From positions 417,993,485 through 418,057,484 of the forward strand of contig NC_057809.1 of the NCBI RefSeq assembly GCF_018294505.1: a stretch of DNA of 64,000 nt, given 5' to 3'. Shown piece by piece: positions 41,772 to 54,221 of this stretch (the first letter of the stretch is position 1; every line of letters starts with the position of its first letter). The DNA is from Triticum aestivum (lineage: Eukaryota > Streptophyta > Magnoliopsida > Poales > Poaceae). The notes beneath the pieces were generated by a model that saw nothing but the letters and a program-made list of their open reading frames with translations, made no database searches and was not told the DNA's origin. The translations under genes and the position numbers were made by a program.

Positions 41772-44700
41772 TCACAGGACATTTGAGGATTCCAGGATAT
41801 TTAGCTCACACCGTAACTTGCAAAACCTCTTCTCATCCAAGGGCTTGGTGAAGATATCTGCCAATTGCTCTTCAGTGTTGACGTGTATGATATCAATGTC
41901 TTCCTTCACAACATGATCTCTGAGAAAGTGATGACGAATTTCAATGTGCTTTGTCTTCGAGTGCTGAACTGGGTTGTTGGCAATCTTGATGGCGCTTTCG
42001 TTGTCGCAGTAAAGTGGACTTGCTTCAGATGAATGCCATAGTCCTTGAGTGTTTGCTTCATCCACAGAAGCTGAGCGCAGCAAGATCCAGCAGCAATGTA
42101 TTCAGATTCAGCAGTGGAGAGAGATACACAGTTCTGCTTCTTTGAAGACCAACATACAAGTGATCGTCCCAGAAAGTGACATGTGCCTGATGTAGACTTG
42201 CGATCAACTTTGTCACCAGCATAATCAGCATCCGAAAATCCAACCAAATCAAACTCTGAGCCCTTTGGATACCATAATCCTAGAGTTGGGGTGTGAGCCA
42301 AATATCGAAGAATTCGCTTCACAGCTAAGTGATGCGACTCCTTTGGTGCCGCTTGAAATCGAGCACACATGCAAACACTAAGCATAATATCTGGCCTAGA
42401 TGCACATAAATAAAGCAAAGAACCAATCATGGAGCGGTATACCTTTTGATCGAACTCTTTACCATTGTCGTCAGGACCTAGATGATGTTTGGCTGGCATT
42501 GGTGTTGTGAAGCCTTTGCAGTCTTGCATACCGAACTTCTTCAGGCAATCTTTGAGATACTTCTCTTGAGATATGAAGATGCCATTGCGTTGTTGTCGTA
42601 TTTGAAGACCAAGGAAGAACTTCAGCTCCCCCATCATGGACATCTGATATTGCTCTTGCATCATATATCCAAACTCTTCACTGTACTTCTGATTGGTGCA
42701 GCCGAAGATAATGTCATCCACATATATTTGGCACACAAACAGTTCACCATCATATGTCTTCGTGAAAAGAGTGGGATCCAGGGAACCAGGTATGAAGCCT
42801 TTGCTCTTCAGGAAGTATTTGAGTGTGTCATACCAGGCCCTAGGGGCTTGTTTGAGGCCATACAGTGCCTTGTTGAGCTTGTATACCATGTCAGGATGTT
42901 TTGGATTTTCAAAGCCAGGCGGTTGTGCAACATACACTTCTTCTTCAATCTTGCCATTGAGAAAGGCACTTTTCACATCCATTTGATATAGAAGTATGTT
43001 ATGATGATTTGCATAGGCCAGCAGTATGCGTATGGCTTCAAGCCTAGCCACAGGAGCAAATGTTTCATCGAAGTCAATGCCCTCCACTTGAGTATATCCT
43101 TGAGCAACGAGACGAGCTTTGTTTCTGACAACTTGACCATGCTCATCTTGTTTGTTGCGGTATATCCATTTGGTGCCTATTATGTTGTGCTTCCGTGGAT
43201 CAGGACGCTTAACCAGTTCCCATACATTATTCAGCTCAAACTGTTGAAGCTCTTCTTGCATAGCTTGAATCCATTCAGGTTCCATGAAGGCTTCTTCAAC
43301 TTTCTTGGGTTCTGATATTGATACGAATGCGAAGTGCCCACAGAAATTTGCTAGCTGAGTTGCCCTTGAACGAGTGAGTGGACCAGGTGCATTGATGCTG
43401 TCAATTATTCTGTCAATCTGCACTTCATTGGCAACACGAGGATGTACAGGGCGAAGACTTTGCTCTTGCTGATCTGTGTTGTTGTTGGGAGGAATGTCTT
43501 CAGGCTGAGCATTGTCTTCATGTTGATCAGGTGCTGAGATGATAAGTTCTTCTTCAGGATGAGCTTCAGAAGGTATAATCTCTCCAGTTCCCATAAGCTT
43601 GATTGATTCACTAGCTGGAACTTCATCTAGCACATTTGGCAGTTGCTCTCTTTGTGAACCATTTGTCTCATCGAACCGCACATCCACTGTTTCAACCACT
43701 TTGTAATGAAAGAGATTGAAGACTCTGTAGGAGTGCGAATCCTTTCCATATCCAAGCATAAAGCCCTCATGTGCTTTTGGTGCAAACTTTGAGGTGTGGT
43801 GTGGGTCCTTGATCCAGCACCTTGCGCCAAATACTCTGAAGTAACTGACATTTGGCTTCTTGCCAGTTAGGAGTTCATAAGATGTCTTGTTCAGAAGCTT
43901 GTGAAGATAAACACGATTGATTGTATGGCATGCAGTGTCAATGGCTTCAGTCCAGAATTTTCTTGGAGTCTTGTATTCATCTAGCATTGTTCTGGCCATC
44001 TCAATGAGTGTTCTGTTCTTGCGTTCGACGACGCCATTCTGCTGTGGCGTGTACGGAGCTGAGAATTCATGTGTGATGCCCAAGGTATCAAGATATGTAT
44101 CAAGGCCAGTGTTCTTGAATTCAGTGCCATTGTCACTTCTGATGTGCTTTATCTTGGCGCCAAAATTGTTCATAGCTCGATTGGCGAAGCGTCTGAAGAC
44201 ATCCTGCACTTCAGTCTTGTAAAGGATTATGTGCACCCAAGTATATCTAGAGTAATCATCAACAATGACGAAGCCATAGAGGCAAGCAGTAGTAGTAAAA
44301 GTTGAGTAGTGAGTGGGACCGAAAAGATCCATGTGGAGCAGTTCGAAGGGTTGAGTAGTAGTCATGATTGTCTTCGAAGGATGTTTTGCCCTTGTCATCT
44401 TCCCTGCTTCACAGGCACCGCATAAGTGATCTTTCTTGAACTTGACGCCCTCGATGCCTATGACATGCTTCTTCTTCGCAAGGGTGTGGAGGTTCCTCAT
44501 GCCAGCATGCCCAAGCCTCCGATGCCAAAGCCAGCATTCTGAAGCTTTTGCAAGAAGACATACTGCAAGTTGTGGCCCTGCTGAGAAATCTACCACGTAC
44601 AAATCATCTTTTCGATACCCTTCAAACACTAGAGACTTGTCAGATTCCATTAGTACTAGGCAACGATATTTTCCAAACATTACGATCATGTTCAAATCGC

Positions 44701-45207
44701 AAAGCATTGAGACAGACATTAAGTTGAAGCCAAGGGATTCAACAAGCATGACTTTATCCATGTGTTGATCCTTTGAGATTGCAACTCTACCTAGACCCAA
44801 TACCTTACTTTTACCAGTGTCAGCAAATGTGATGTGGCTCTTGTCGGATGGACGTAAGGTTGAGTCCATAAGAAGGCTTCTTTTGCCAGTCATGTGATTT
44901 GTACACCCACTGTCAATAATCCATTCTGAAGACTTTGAAGTCGCTGGTGTCGTACCCTACAGTGCAGTTAGGGGGATAGGCTTCACGAAGAGAATTGTGA
45001 AGCAAAAACATTTGACGAACCAGTGGGTTATGAAAACTTAGATCCAGATTAGGACTAATAGGGAGAGTAGCATGCGATTCAGGAACGAAGTACATAATGA
45101 TGCCATTCGGGCATTTTATCTTGCGCCCTACAAGATTTTTAAGGTCCCCAGCAATAGCGTCAGAAGATTTTGTTTTTCTGCTGGAGACCTTTCCCTGCAA
45201 AAGAGAG
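41772..45207 (-). pseudogene. Copia J pol: protease, integrase, RT, RNase H
   Basis: After gag, a frame 45200-44913 leads to the protease motif [12 protein letters not shown] after a frame change near 44945. Then a 995-codon frame holds the integrase zinc finger ([21 protein letters not shown]), the integrase core ([25 protein letters not shown]), and RT with YVDDIIFG (Asp pair at 42713-42718). RNase H includes SDADYAGD; a frameshift near 42020 moves the last part ([14 protein letters not shown], then ADIFTKPL) to the frame ending at 41772. Length and order are normal for Copia. Only two indels separate it from an open pol, so it decayed recently. Confidence 0.95.
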
Positions 45208-47736
45208 TTAAGCTTTCTTAACCACCCACATCTTCAAGGGTGGCTTAGAAGCAATAAGTCTAAGTGCAGCATCTGAGAATTTTGGCTTTGAAGCCTTAGC
45301 AAACAGTCTAGCAGGTGGACAATAATACTCATAGGAATAAGCAGAATAATTTTTGGTCATATGAACATGACGGTTCGATGAACCGCTCTCATATTCATAT
45401 GCCTGAGTATGGTTTCCCTGCAAAACATTTGCGTTAGTGTGACTCAGGTGAGTCCTCTGTTTGTATGAAGCCTTTGGACCGTATGAAGCCTTTGGTCTGA
45501 GGTTTGTCTTCTTCAAGTGAGGTGTCATGAAGACATTCACAGGAAGATTTTCCAGACACTTTTTCGGAACCCAGATCTTCTTCATAGGCGGTCCATTCCT
45601 GCAGTTAGTACCAATGTACCTGGCAAACACTTCACCATTCTGATTCTTAAACAGTTTATAGTTTGCATCAAAGGATTCATCAATGATAATGGGGTTAGCA
45701 CAAGTGAAGCCAGATAAATTGGATGGATCTGCTGAAAGTTCCTTTGCAGCAACCCATGTGGTTTTGGGGTACTGCTCAGGTTTCCAGTAAGAGCCATCTG
45801 CATTTATTTTCCTCACGAACCCAACACCCTCTTTCCTAGGGTTTCGGTTCAGAATCTGCTTCTTGAGGACATCACATAATGTCTGATGTCCTTTAAGACT
45901 TTTGTACATCCCTGTTTCAAGCAATGTCTTCAACCTAGCATTCTCATCAGCAATAGCAGTGGTATCCTCAGCAGAGGGGTTAGTTACCACATCAACAGTT
46001 GAAGATATTGCAACAGCAGTAGCAGTGGAACATTCAGCAACAGAAGTAGCATTATCACGCTCAATGCATTTAAGACATGGTGGTTCAAATCCTTCCTGAG
46101 CGGAACTGATCTGTTCGGCGCGAAGTGACTCGTTTTCCTTTTGAAGATCTTCATGAGCCGCTCTCAATTTCTCAAGTTCTTGCTTCCTTTGAAGATAATC
46201 ATAGGAAAGCTTTTCATGAGTTGTTGAGAGAGTATCAAGACGATCTTCAAGTTCCTGATACTTAACATGAAGATTTTTTATGTCTTCAATTAAGGATTCA
46301 GATCGAGTCATTTCAGCACCCAACAGATCATCGCTTCTGTCTAACAGTTTTTGAATATGTTCCATAGCTTTCTGTTGTTCAGTTGCAATTTTAGCAAGTG
46401 TTTTGTAGCTGGGTTTTGAATCACAGTCAGAGTCATCGTCACTAGATGTTTGATAGCGAGTAGTGCGTGTGTTTACCTTGGCACCGCGTGCCATGAAGCA
46501 GTAGGTAGGAGTGGAGTCGTTCTTGTCATTTGCATCGGTGTCGGTGATGCAGTCATTGTCTTCAGTGTTGAAGATGGACTTGGCGACGTATGCTGTAGCC
46601 AGACTCGCAATGCCAGAATCAGACTCCTCCTCAGACTCCACCTCTGCCTCCTCAGAAGCGGACTCCTCCTCTGAATCCATTTCCTTGCCAACAAACGCAC
46701 GTGCCTTGCCAGATGAGCTCTTCTTGTGTGATGAAGACTTTGAGGAAGACTTGGAAGAAGACTTTGAGTATTTCTTCTTCTTCTTGTCGTCAGAATCATA
46801 TTCCTTGCTCTTCTTCTTCCTTCTGTTCTCATTGTCCCACTGTGGACACTCAGAGATGAAGTGTCCAGTTTTCTTGCACTTGTGACATGTTTTCTTCTTG
46901 TAGTCATGAGCAGAAGCTTCATCATTCCTTGAGCTTGATCGTGAAGATTTTCTGAAGCCTTTCTTCTTGGTGAATTTTTGGAACTTCTTCACTAGCATTG
47001 CAAGTTCTCTTCCAATGTCTTCAGGATCATCAGAACTGCTGTCAGATTCTTCTTCAGATGAGGAAACAGCTTTTGCCTTCAAGGCACGAGTTCGCCCATA
47101 GTTTGGACCGTAGATATCTCTTTTCTCAGAAAGCTGAAACTCATGTGTGTTGAGCCTCTCAAGTATGTCAGACGGATCGAGTGTCTTGAAATCAGGACGT
47201 TCTTGAATCATCAGGGCTAGGATGTCAAACGAACTATCAAGTGATCTCAGCAGCGTCTTGACGATTTCATGTTTGGTGATCTCAGTGGCGCCGAGGGCTT
47301 GAAGCTCATTTGTGATGTCAGTGAGCCGGTCAAATGTGTGCTGGACATTCTCATTGTCATTTCGCTTGAAGCGGTTGAAGAGGTTGCGAAGAACACTGAT
47401 TCTTTGATCTCTCTGGGTTGAGACGCCTTCATTGACCTTGGAGAGCCAGTCCCAGACCAGCTTGGATGTCTTCAAGGCACTCACACGGCCATACTGTCCT
47501 TTTGTCAGATGACCACAGATGATATTTTTGGCAGTAGAGTCCAGTTGAGTGAACTTCTTGACATCAGCAGCAGTGACACCTTCTCCAGCCTTGGGAACGC
47601 CGTTCTCGACGACATACCATAGGTCGACGTCAATGGCTTCAAGATGCATGCGCATCTTATTCTTCCAGTAGGGATATTCAGTTCCATCGAAGACGGGGCA
47701 CGCAGCGGAGACTTTGATTATCCCTGCAGTCGACAT
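45208..47736 (-). CDS. gag of Copia J (842 aa)
   Basis: The frame is intact from ATG 47736, 49 bases after the primer site, to TAA at 45208. The N-terminus (FDGTEYPYWKNKMRMHLEAI) is the Copia gag domain of the UBN2/DUF4219 type, followed by a QRISVLRNLFNRFKRNDNEN region. A single zinc knuckle CHKCKKTGHFISECPQW (near 46849-46889) binds RNA. Ser/Lys-rich and acidic stretches follow, then a coiled coil (YLQRKQELEKLRAAHEDLQK) and a C-terminus ending MWVVKKA. It is long for Copia gag, fitting SIRE. The protein forms the virus-like particle that packages element RNA in the cytoplasm. Right after the stop is CTCTCTTTTGCAG, acceptor-like. Confidence 0.93.
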   Translation of the reverse strand: MSTAGIIKVSAACPVFDGTEYPYWKNKMRMHLEAIDVDLWYVVENGVPKAGEGVTAADVKKFTQLDSTAKNIICGHLTKGQYGRVSALKTSKLVWDWLSKVNEGVSTQRDQRISVLRNLFNRFKRNDNENVQHTFDRLTDITNELQALGATEITKHEIVKTLLRSLDSSFDILALMIQERPDFKTLDPSDILERLNTHEFQLSEKRDIYGPNYGRTRALKAKAVSSSEEESDSSSDDPEDIGRELAMLVKKFQKFTKKKGFRKSSRSSSRNDEASAHDYKKKTCHKCKKTGHFISECPQWDNENRRKKKSKEYDSDDKKKKKYSKSSSKSSSKSSSHKKSSSGKARAFVGKEMDSEEESASEEAEVESEEESDSGIASLATAYVAKSIFNTEDNDCITDTDANDKNDSTPTYCFMARGAKVNTRTTRYQTSSDDDSDCDSKPSYKTLAKIATEQQKAMEHIQKLLDRSDDLLGAEMTRSESLIEDIKNLHVKYQELEDRLDTLSTTHEKLSYDYLQRKQELEKLRAAHEDLQKENESLRAEQISSAQEGFEPPCLKCIERDNATSVAECSTATAVAISSTVDVVTNPSAEDTTAIADENARLKTLLETGMYKSLKGHQTLCDVLKKQILNRNPRKEGVGFVRKINADGSYWKPEQYPKTTWVAAKELSADPSNLSGFTCANPIIIDESFDANYKLFKNQNGEVFARYIGTNCRNGPPMKKIWVPKKCLENLPVNVFMTPHLKKTNLRPKASYGPKASYKQRTHLSHTNANVLQGNHTQAYEYESGSSNRHVHMTKNYSAYSYEYYCPPARLFAKASKPKFSDAALRLIASKPPLKMWVVKKA

Positions 47737-47784
47737 AGCTAAAACTCCAGGTGGTTAAACCGAATCACACAGAACAAGGGAGCA

Positions 47785-47800
47785 CCTTGCTCTGATACCA
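47785..47800 (-). promoter_or_regulatory. primer-binding site of Copia J (tRNA-iMet)
   Basis: The minus strand reads TGGTATCAGAGCAAGG, two bases inside the 5' LTR border at 47803. Confidence 0.95.
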
Positions 47801-47802
47801 AT

Positions 47803-49182
47803 TGAAAGTGCGTTATATCGACTAGAGGGGGGGTGAATAGGCGATTTTTATGAAAGTCTTCAAAACGTGGGAGTTATGAAGACAAACAGTGAAGATTATG
47901 CCTATTACTATGCAGCGGAAGTTAGATTACACTAGGCCAGCCATGGTCAAGTATTCAATAGAGTGAAAGCACAATGACAAACAGCTTCAGTGTAATAAGG
48001 ATCAGGTAGGAAGAAGTTATGAAGCCAAACAGATCATACATTCACGTTGTGAAGACAAAAGATAAAGCAAGCATGCAATGGCTTCACAATGAGTAACAGT
48101 AAGAAAAGGAAGTGAAGATGAAACCAGTGACTCGTTGAAGACAATGATATGTTGGACCAGTTCCAGTTGCTGTGACAACTGTACGTCTGGTTGGAGCGGC
48201 TAGGTATTTAAACCTTAGGACACACAGTCCCGGACACCCAGTCCTGAACACACAGTTCAGGACACCAAGTCCTCACCGTATTCTCCTTGAGCTAAGGTCA
48301 CTTAGTCCTCGCCCAATCACTCTGGTAAGTCTTCAAGGTAGACTCCCAAACCTTCACAGACTTCGTTCACTGGCAATCCACAATGTCTCTTGGATGCTCT
48401 GAACGCGACGCCTAACCGTCTGGAGGATTCACAGTCCTCAAGTGTAATAAGTCTTCAGATCACACAGACAAGAAGACTTAAGTGATGCCCAATTTACTCT
48501 GGCTCTGGGTGGTTAGGGCTTTTCTCCTCGCTAGGAATTTTCTCTCAAAGGCTTCGAGGTGGGTTGCTCTCAAACGACAAAAGCCGTGCACTGAAATCTG
48601 AGCAGCCAACCGTTTATGGTTGTGGGGGTGGGCTATTTATAGCCACTTGGCAACCCGACCTGATTTGTCCGAAATGACCCTGGGTCACTAAGGAACTGAC
48701 ACGTGTCTCAACGGTCAGATTTCAAACTCTCATGGCAACTTTACTTGGGCTACAAGCAAAGCTGACTTGTCCGGCTCTGGACAAGATTCGCTCTCATTGT
48801 CTTCACTCGAAGACATAGGTTTTTTGATTTAGGCATCACTTCAGTCATTCTGACTGGTTCTCCTGGACCCCACTTAACAGTATGGTGGTTCCTATGACTC
48901 AACACAAAATAAAAAGAACTACGAAAGATCTAAGTCTTCGAGCTCAGTAAGCTTCATAACGTGTCTTCTTTTGTCATAGTCTTCAATGTGAATATCTTCA
49001 TATACCACCTTTGTCTTCAATGTCTTCATACATTTTTAGGGGTCATCTCTGGTAGTAAAACTGAATCAATGAGGGACTTCTACCTGTGTTTTCCTGCAAT
49101 TCTCACAAACACATTAGTCCCTCAACTAGGTTTGTCGTCAATACTCCAAAACCAACTAGGGGTGGCACTAGATGCACTTACA
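47803..49182 (-). repeat. 5' LTR of Copia J (1380 bp)
   Basis: Pairs with 34680-36061. TATA box at 48634-48641 (CTATAAATA on the minus strand) is the likely start region for full-length element RNA. The outer border at 49182 abuts CTGCC, part of the target duplication. Confidence 0.95.
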
Positions 49183-49589
49183 CTGCCACTTGTTACTATG
49201 GAACATAATCCTTTGAGGGGCTTGTTCGGGGTATCTTCACCCTGACCAATAGAGCAAATAGTTTCTCCTCAACCTACTGAACCTACTGAATTTTTTTACT
49301 TTGAAATCCCTTCGGGTATGATAGAGAAACTACTAGCTAATCCTTTCACAGGTGATGGAACATTACATCCCGATTTGCACCTAATCTATGTGGATGAAGT
49401 TTGTGGATTATTTAAGCTTGCAGGTATGCCCGAGGATGTTATCAAGAAGAAGGTCTTCTCTTTATCTTTGAAGGGAGAGGCATTGACATGGTTTAGGCTA
49501 TGTGATGATATGGGATCATGGAACTACAAACGATTGAAATTGGAATTTCATCAGAAGTTTTATCCTATGCATCTTGTTCATCGTGATCG

Positions 49590-49630
<41 letters not shown>

Positions 49631-52600
49631 TGGCCTGGCGAAGGAGAAAGCATCTCTCAAGCTTGGGGAGGCTTAAGTCAATGTTATATTCATGCCCCAA
49701 TCATGAGATCTCAAGAGAAATGATTATTCAAAAAAATTATGCTCGGGTTTCTCTTAGTAATCGCTCCATGCTCGATACTTCTTGTACAGGTTCTTTTATG
49801 ATGAAGACTATTAAATTCAAATGGGATTTATTGGAGAGAATTAAACGCAACTCTGAAGATTGGGACCTCGATGAAGGTAAGGAGTTAGGTACAACACCTA
49901 AGTTTGATTGTGTTAAATCTTTTGTGGATACCGATGCTTTTCATGAATTTAGCACTAAATATGGACTTGACTCTAAGATAGTAGCTTCTTTCAGTGAATC
50001 CTTTGCTACTCATGTTGATCTCCCTAAGGAGAAGTTGTTTATATATAATCCTCCCATTGAAATAAAAGTAGTTGCACCTATTAAAGTTGAAGAAAAGACT
50101 ATCACTTATAATGATCCTGTTCTTCCTACTGCTTATATTGAGAAACCACCTTTCCCTCTTAGAATAAAGGATCATGCTAAAGCTTCAACTGTGGTTAGCA
50201 AAAGCAATATTAAGACACCCAAACCCCCTACGAAAATTAAAGTTGAACCTAGTGTTGCTATGGTTAAGGATCTCTTGGTCAATATTATTGATGGGCATGT
50301 TATTTACTTCTGCAATGAATCTGCTAGAATTGCTAGAACCGATACTAAAAATAAACATAGACCTGTTGTAGGCATGCCTGTTATTTCTCTTAGAATAGGA
50401 GATGATTGCTATCATGGTTTATGTGATATGGGTGCTAGTGCAAGTGCAATACCTCATTCCTTATACAAAGAAATTCTGCATGATATTGCACCTGCTGAGA
50501 TAGAAGAGATAGATGTACAATCAAGCTTGCCAATAGAGACACTATTTCACCAGTTGGGATTGTTAGAGATGTTGAAGTCTTGTGTGGGAAAGTTAAATAT
50601 CCTGCTGATTTTCTTGTTCTTGGTTCCCCACAAGATGACTTTTGTCCCATTATATTTGGTAGACCCTTCTTGAATACTGTTAATGCTAAGATCGACTGCA
50701 ATAAAGATATTGTTTCTGTTGGTTTGGGGGATATGTCTCATGAGTTTAATTTTGCTAAGTTTCGTAGACAACCCCATGATAAAGAATTGCCTAGTAAAGA
50801 TGAAATTATTGGTCTTGCTTCTATTGCCGTGCCTCCTACTGATTCTTTAGAACAATATTTGCTAGACCATGAAAATGGTATGTTCATGAATGAAAGAAGG
50901 GAAATAGATGAAGTATTCTTTAAACAGGGACCTATTTTGAAACACAACTTGCCTGTTGAAATTCTAGGGGATCCTCCTCCACCCAATGGTGATCCCGTGT
51001 TGGAGCTTAAACCTTTACCTGATACTCTCAAATATGCTTATCTAGATGAGAAGAGATATATCCTGTTATTATTAGTGCTCACCTTTTAGAGCATGAGGAA
51101 AAGAAATTATTGAAAAATCTAAAGAGGCAACGTGCTGCTATTGGATATACTCTTGATGATCTTAAGGGCATTAGTCCCACTTTATGCCAGCACAAAATAA
51201 AATTGGAGAAGGATGCTAAACAAGTTGTTGATCACCAACAACGGTTAAATCCTAAGATGAAAGAAGTGGTAAGAAAAGAAATACTAAAGCTTCTGGAGGC
51301 AGGTATAATTTATCCCGTTGCTGATAGTCAGTGTGTAAGTCCTGTCCATTGTGCCCCTAAGAAGGGAGGCATTACTGTTGTTCCTAATGATAAAGATGAA
51401 TTGATCCCACAAAGAATTGTTACAGGTTATAGAATGGTAATTGATTTCCGCAAATTAAATAAAGCTACTAAAAAGGATCATTACCCGTTACCTTTTATTG
51501 ATCAAATGCAAGAAAGATTATCCAAATATACACATTTTTGCTTCCTAGATGGTTATTCCGGTTTCTCTCAAATACCCGTGTCAAAAGAGGATCAAGAAAA
51601 GACAACTTTTACTTTCCCTTTCGGTACCTTTGCTTATAGACGTATGCCTTTTGGTTTATGTAATGCACCTGCTACCTTTCAAAGATGTATGACTGCTATA
51701 TTCTCTGACTTTTGTGAAAAGATTGTTAAGGTATTCATGGATGATTTCTCTATTTATGGGACTTCTTTTGATGATTGCTTAAGAAATCTTGATCAATTTT
51801 TGCAGAGATATGAACAAACCAATCTTGTTTTGAATTGGGAGAAGTGCCACTTTATGGTTAATGAAGGTATTGTCTTGGGGCATAAAATTTCTGAAAGAGG
51901 TATTGAGGTTGATAAAGCTAAAGTTGATGCTATTGAAAAGATGTTGTGCCCTAAGGACATTAAAGGTATAAGAAGTTTCCTTGGTCATGCCGGTTTTTAT
52001 AGGAGGTTCATTAAGGACTTCTCTAAAATTTCTCGGCCGCTGACTAATCTCTTACAAAAAGATGTTCCTTTTGTTATTGATGATGACTCTATAGAAGCAT
52101 TTGAAATACTTAAGAACGCTTTGATTTCTGCACCTATTGTTCAACCTCCTGATTGGAATTTACCATTTGAAATCATGTGTGATGCTAGTGATTATGTTGT
52201 AGGTGCTATTCTAGGACAAAGGTTTGATAAGAAACTAAATGTTAGTCAATATGCTAGTAAAACTCAAGACAGTGCCCAGAGAAATTATGCCACTACTGAA
52301 AAAGAATTTTTAGCAGTTGTATTTGCTTGTGATAAGTTCAGACCTTATATTGTTGATTCTAAAGTAACTGTTCACACTTATCATGCTGCTATTACATATC
52401 TTATGGAAAAGAAAGGTGCTAAACCTAGACTTATTAGATGGGTCCTCTCGCTACAAGAATTTGATTTGCATATTATTGATAGAAAGGGAGCTGAGAACCC
52501 CATTACAGATAACTTGTCTAGGTTAGAGAATATTCTTGATGACCCACTACCTATTGATGATAGTTTTCCTGATGAACAACTAGCTGTCATAAATGCTTCT

Positions 52601-53905
52601 CATACTTCTCCATGGTATGCTCATTATGCTAATTACATTGTTGATAAATTTATACCACCTAGTTTCACATACCATCAAAAGAAAAAGTTCTTCTATGATT
52701 TAAGACATTATTTCTGGGATGACCCACATCTTTACAAAGGAGTAGATGGTGTTATTAGACGTTGTGTACCTGAGCATGAACAGGAACAGATCCTACGTAA
52801 GTGTCACTCCAAGGCTTATGGAGGACACCATGCTGGAGATAGAACTGCACACAAGGTATTGCAATCTGGTTTTCATTGGCCTACTCTCTTCAAGGATGCC
52901 CGTAAGTTTGTTTTGTCCTATGATGAATGTCAAAGAATTGGTAATATTAGTAGACATCAGGAAATGCCTATGAATTATTCACTTGTTATTGAACCATTTG
53001 ATGTTTGGGGCTTTGATTATATGGGACCGTTTCCTTCTTCTAATGGATACACACATATTTTAGTTGCTGTTGATTACGTTACTAAGTGGGTAGAAGCTAT
53101 TCCAACTAGTAGTGCTGATCATAACACCTCTATTAAGATGCTTAAAGAAGTTATTTTTCCGAGGTTTGGAGTCCCTAGATACTTAATGACTGATGGTGGT
53201 TCACATTTTATTCATGGTGCCTTTCATAAAATACTTGCTAAGTATGATGTTAATCATAGAATTGCATCTCCTTATCACCCATAGTCTAGTGGCCAAGTAG
53301 AATTAAGTAATAGGGAGCTTAAATTAGTTTTGCAAAAGACTGTTAATAGATCTAGAAAGAATTGGTCCAAGAAACTTGATGATGCATTATGGGCTTATAG
53401 AACTGCATACAAAAATGATCACTTACCTCTTGAACTAGAACATAAGGCATATTGGGCCATTAAAGAGATCAATTATGATTTCAAACTTGCCGGTGAGAAG
53501 AGGCTTTTTGATATTAGCTCACTTGATGAATGGAGAACCCAGGCCTATGAAAATGCCAAGCTATTTAAAGAAAAAGTTAAAAGATGGCATGATAAAAGGA
53601 TACAAAAGCATGAGTTTAATGTAGGTGATTATGTATGGCTATACAACTCTCGTTTGAGATTTTTTGCAGGCAAACTCCTCTCTAAATGGGAAGGTCCTTA
53701 CGTCATCGAGGAGGTCTATCGTTTCTGTGCCATAAAAATCAACAACTTCGAAGGCACAAATCCGAGAGTGGTGAACGGACAAAGAATCAAACATTATATC
53801 TCAGGTAATACCATAAATGTTGAAACTAATGTTATTGAAACCGTAACCCTGGAGGAATACATAAGGGACACTTTTCGGAACGTTTCAGACTCTGAAAAGG
53901 AATAG
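49183..53905 (+). pseudogene. gag-pol of Athila-type Gypsy I, interrupted and inactivated
   Basis: Gag resumes after Copia J with TEFFYFEIPSGMIEKLLANP and continues through LKGEALTWFRLCDDMGSWN; a TGA (49243) and an expanded (TA)n at 49594-49625 break it. Protease shows LCDMGASASAIP (near 50421). Frameshifts near 50525 and 51060 separate it from pol. RT has [20 protein letters not shown] and FMDDFSIYG (Asp pair 51740-51745); RNase H ([15 protein letters not shown]) follows. Integrase has an altered zinc finger (first Cys is Tyr in SYDECQRIG), GFDYMGPF and TDGGSHF; a TAG at 53282 splits it, and some 15 residues are missing between WAYRTAYK and LELEHKAYWA. The end is at 53905. Confidence 0.93.
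49594..49625. repeat. (TA)n microsatellite inside gag of Gypsy I
   Basis: An uninterrupted run of about 16 TA units lies within the gag reading frame, directly after HRDRNYI, and introduces a stop at 49624. Confidence 0.97.
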
Positions 53906-54010
53906 GTATGTGGTACGGCAAGTAAACCAACTCCAAAACAATTCTAATGGCAATTTTTCTCCGTTTTGGAATATTTAAGAAAGTAGGAAAGTAAGAAGCA
54001 GTCTGGAAAG

Positions 54011-54126
54011 GACACGAGGCTTCCGCAAGGGTGGAGGGAACGCCCTACCCCCTGGGCGCGCCGCCTACCTCGCGGGCACCTCGTGTGCCCTCCGGACCTC
54101 GTGTGCCTTCTTTTGGTCGATAAAAA
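54011..54126 (+). promoter_or_regulatory. LTR-like hairpin and TATA-like region before the 3' ORF of Gypsy I
   Basis: Inverted arms GACACGAGG (54011) and CCTCGTGTG (54079) enclose GGGTGGAGGGAACGCCC ... GGGCGCGCCGCCTACCTCG. GATAAAAA at 54119 lies 95 bases before the ATG at 54222. The segment resembles the promoter part of the LTRs of C, I and L, although it is internal. Confidence 0.5.
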
Positions 54127-54221
54127 TTCATTACATAATCTCCCGAAGGTTTTGACCAACGTATCACGCAAATATGTCCTGTCTTTGTTTCGAGCTGTTT
54201 TTCTGACAGATCTAGATCGCC

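Larger units (their letters stand above)
34680..49182 (-). mobile_element. Copia element J, SIRE/Maximus-like, full length
   Basis: Two nearly identical LTRs (34680-36061 and 47803-49182) with TGTAAGTGCATC...GCACTTTCA ends on the minus strand, an initiator-Met primer site, gag, pol and a large extra ORF upstream of the 3' LTR. Flanks CTGTC (34675-34679) and CTGCC (49183-49187) form a target duplication with one change. Integrase precedes RT, the Copia order. The long LTRs, large gag and ORF after pol fit the SIRE lineage; the name Maximus is from memory of Triticeae families. Frameshifts and stops in pol and the extra ORF make it defective. Confidence 0.95.
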
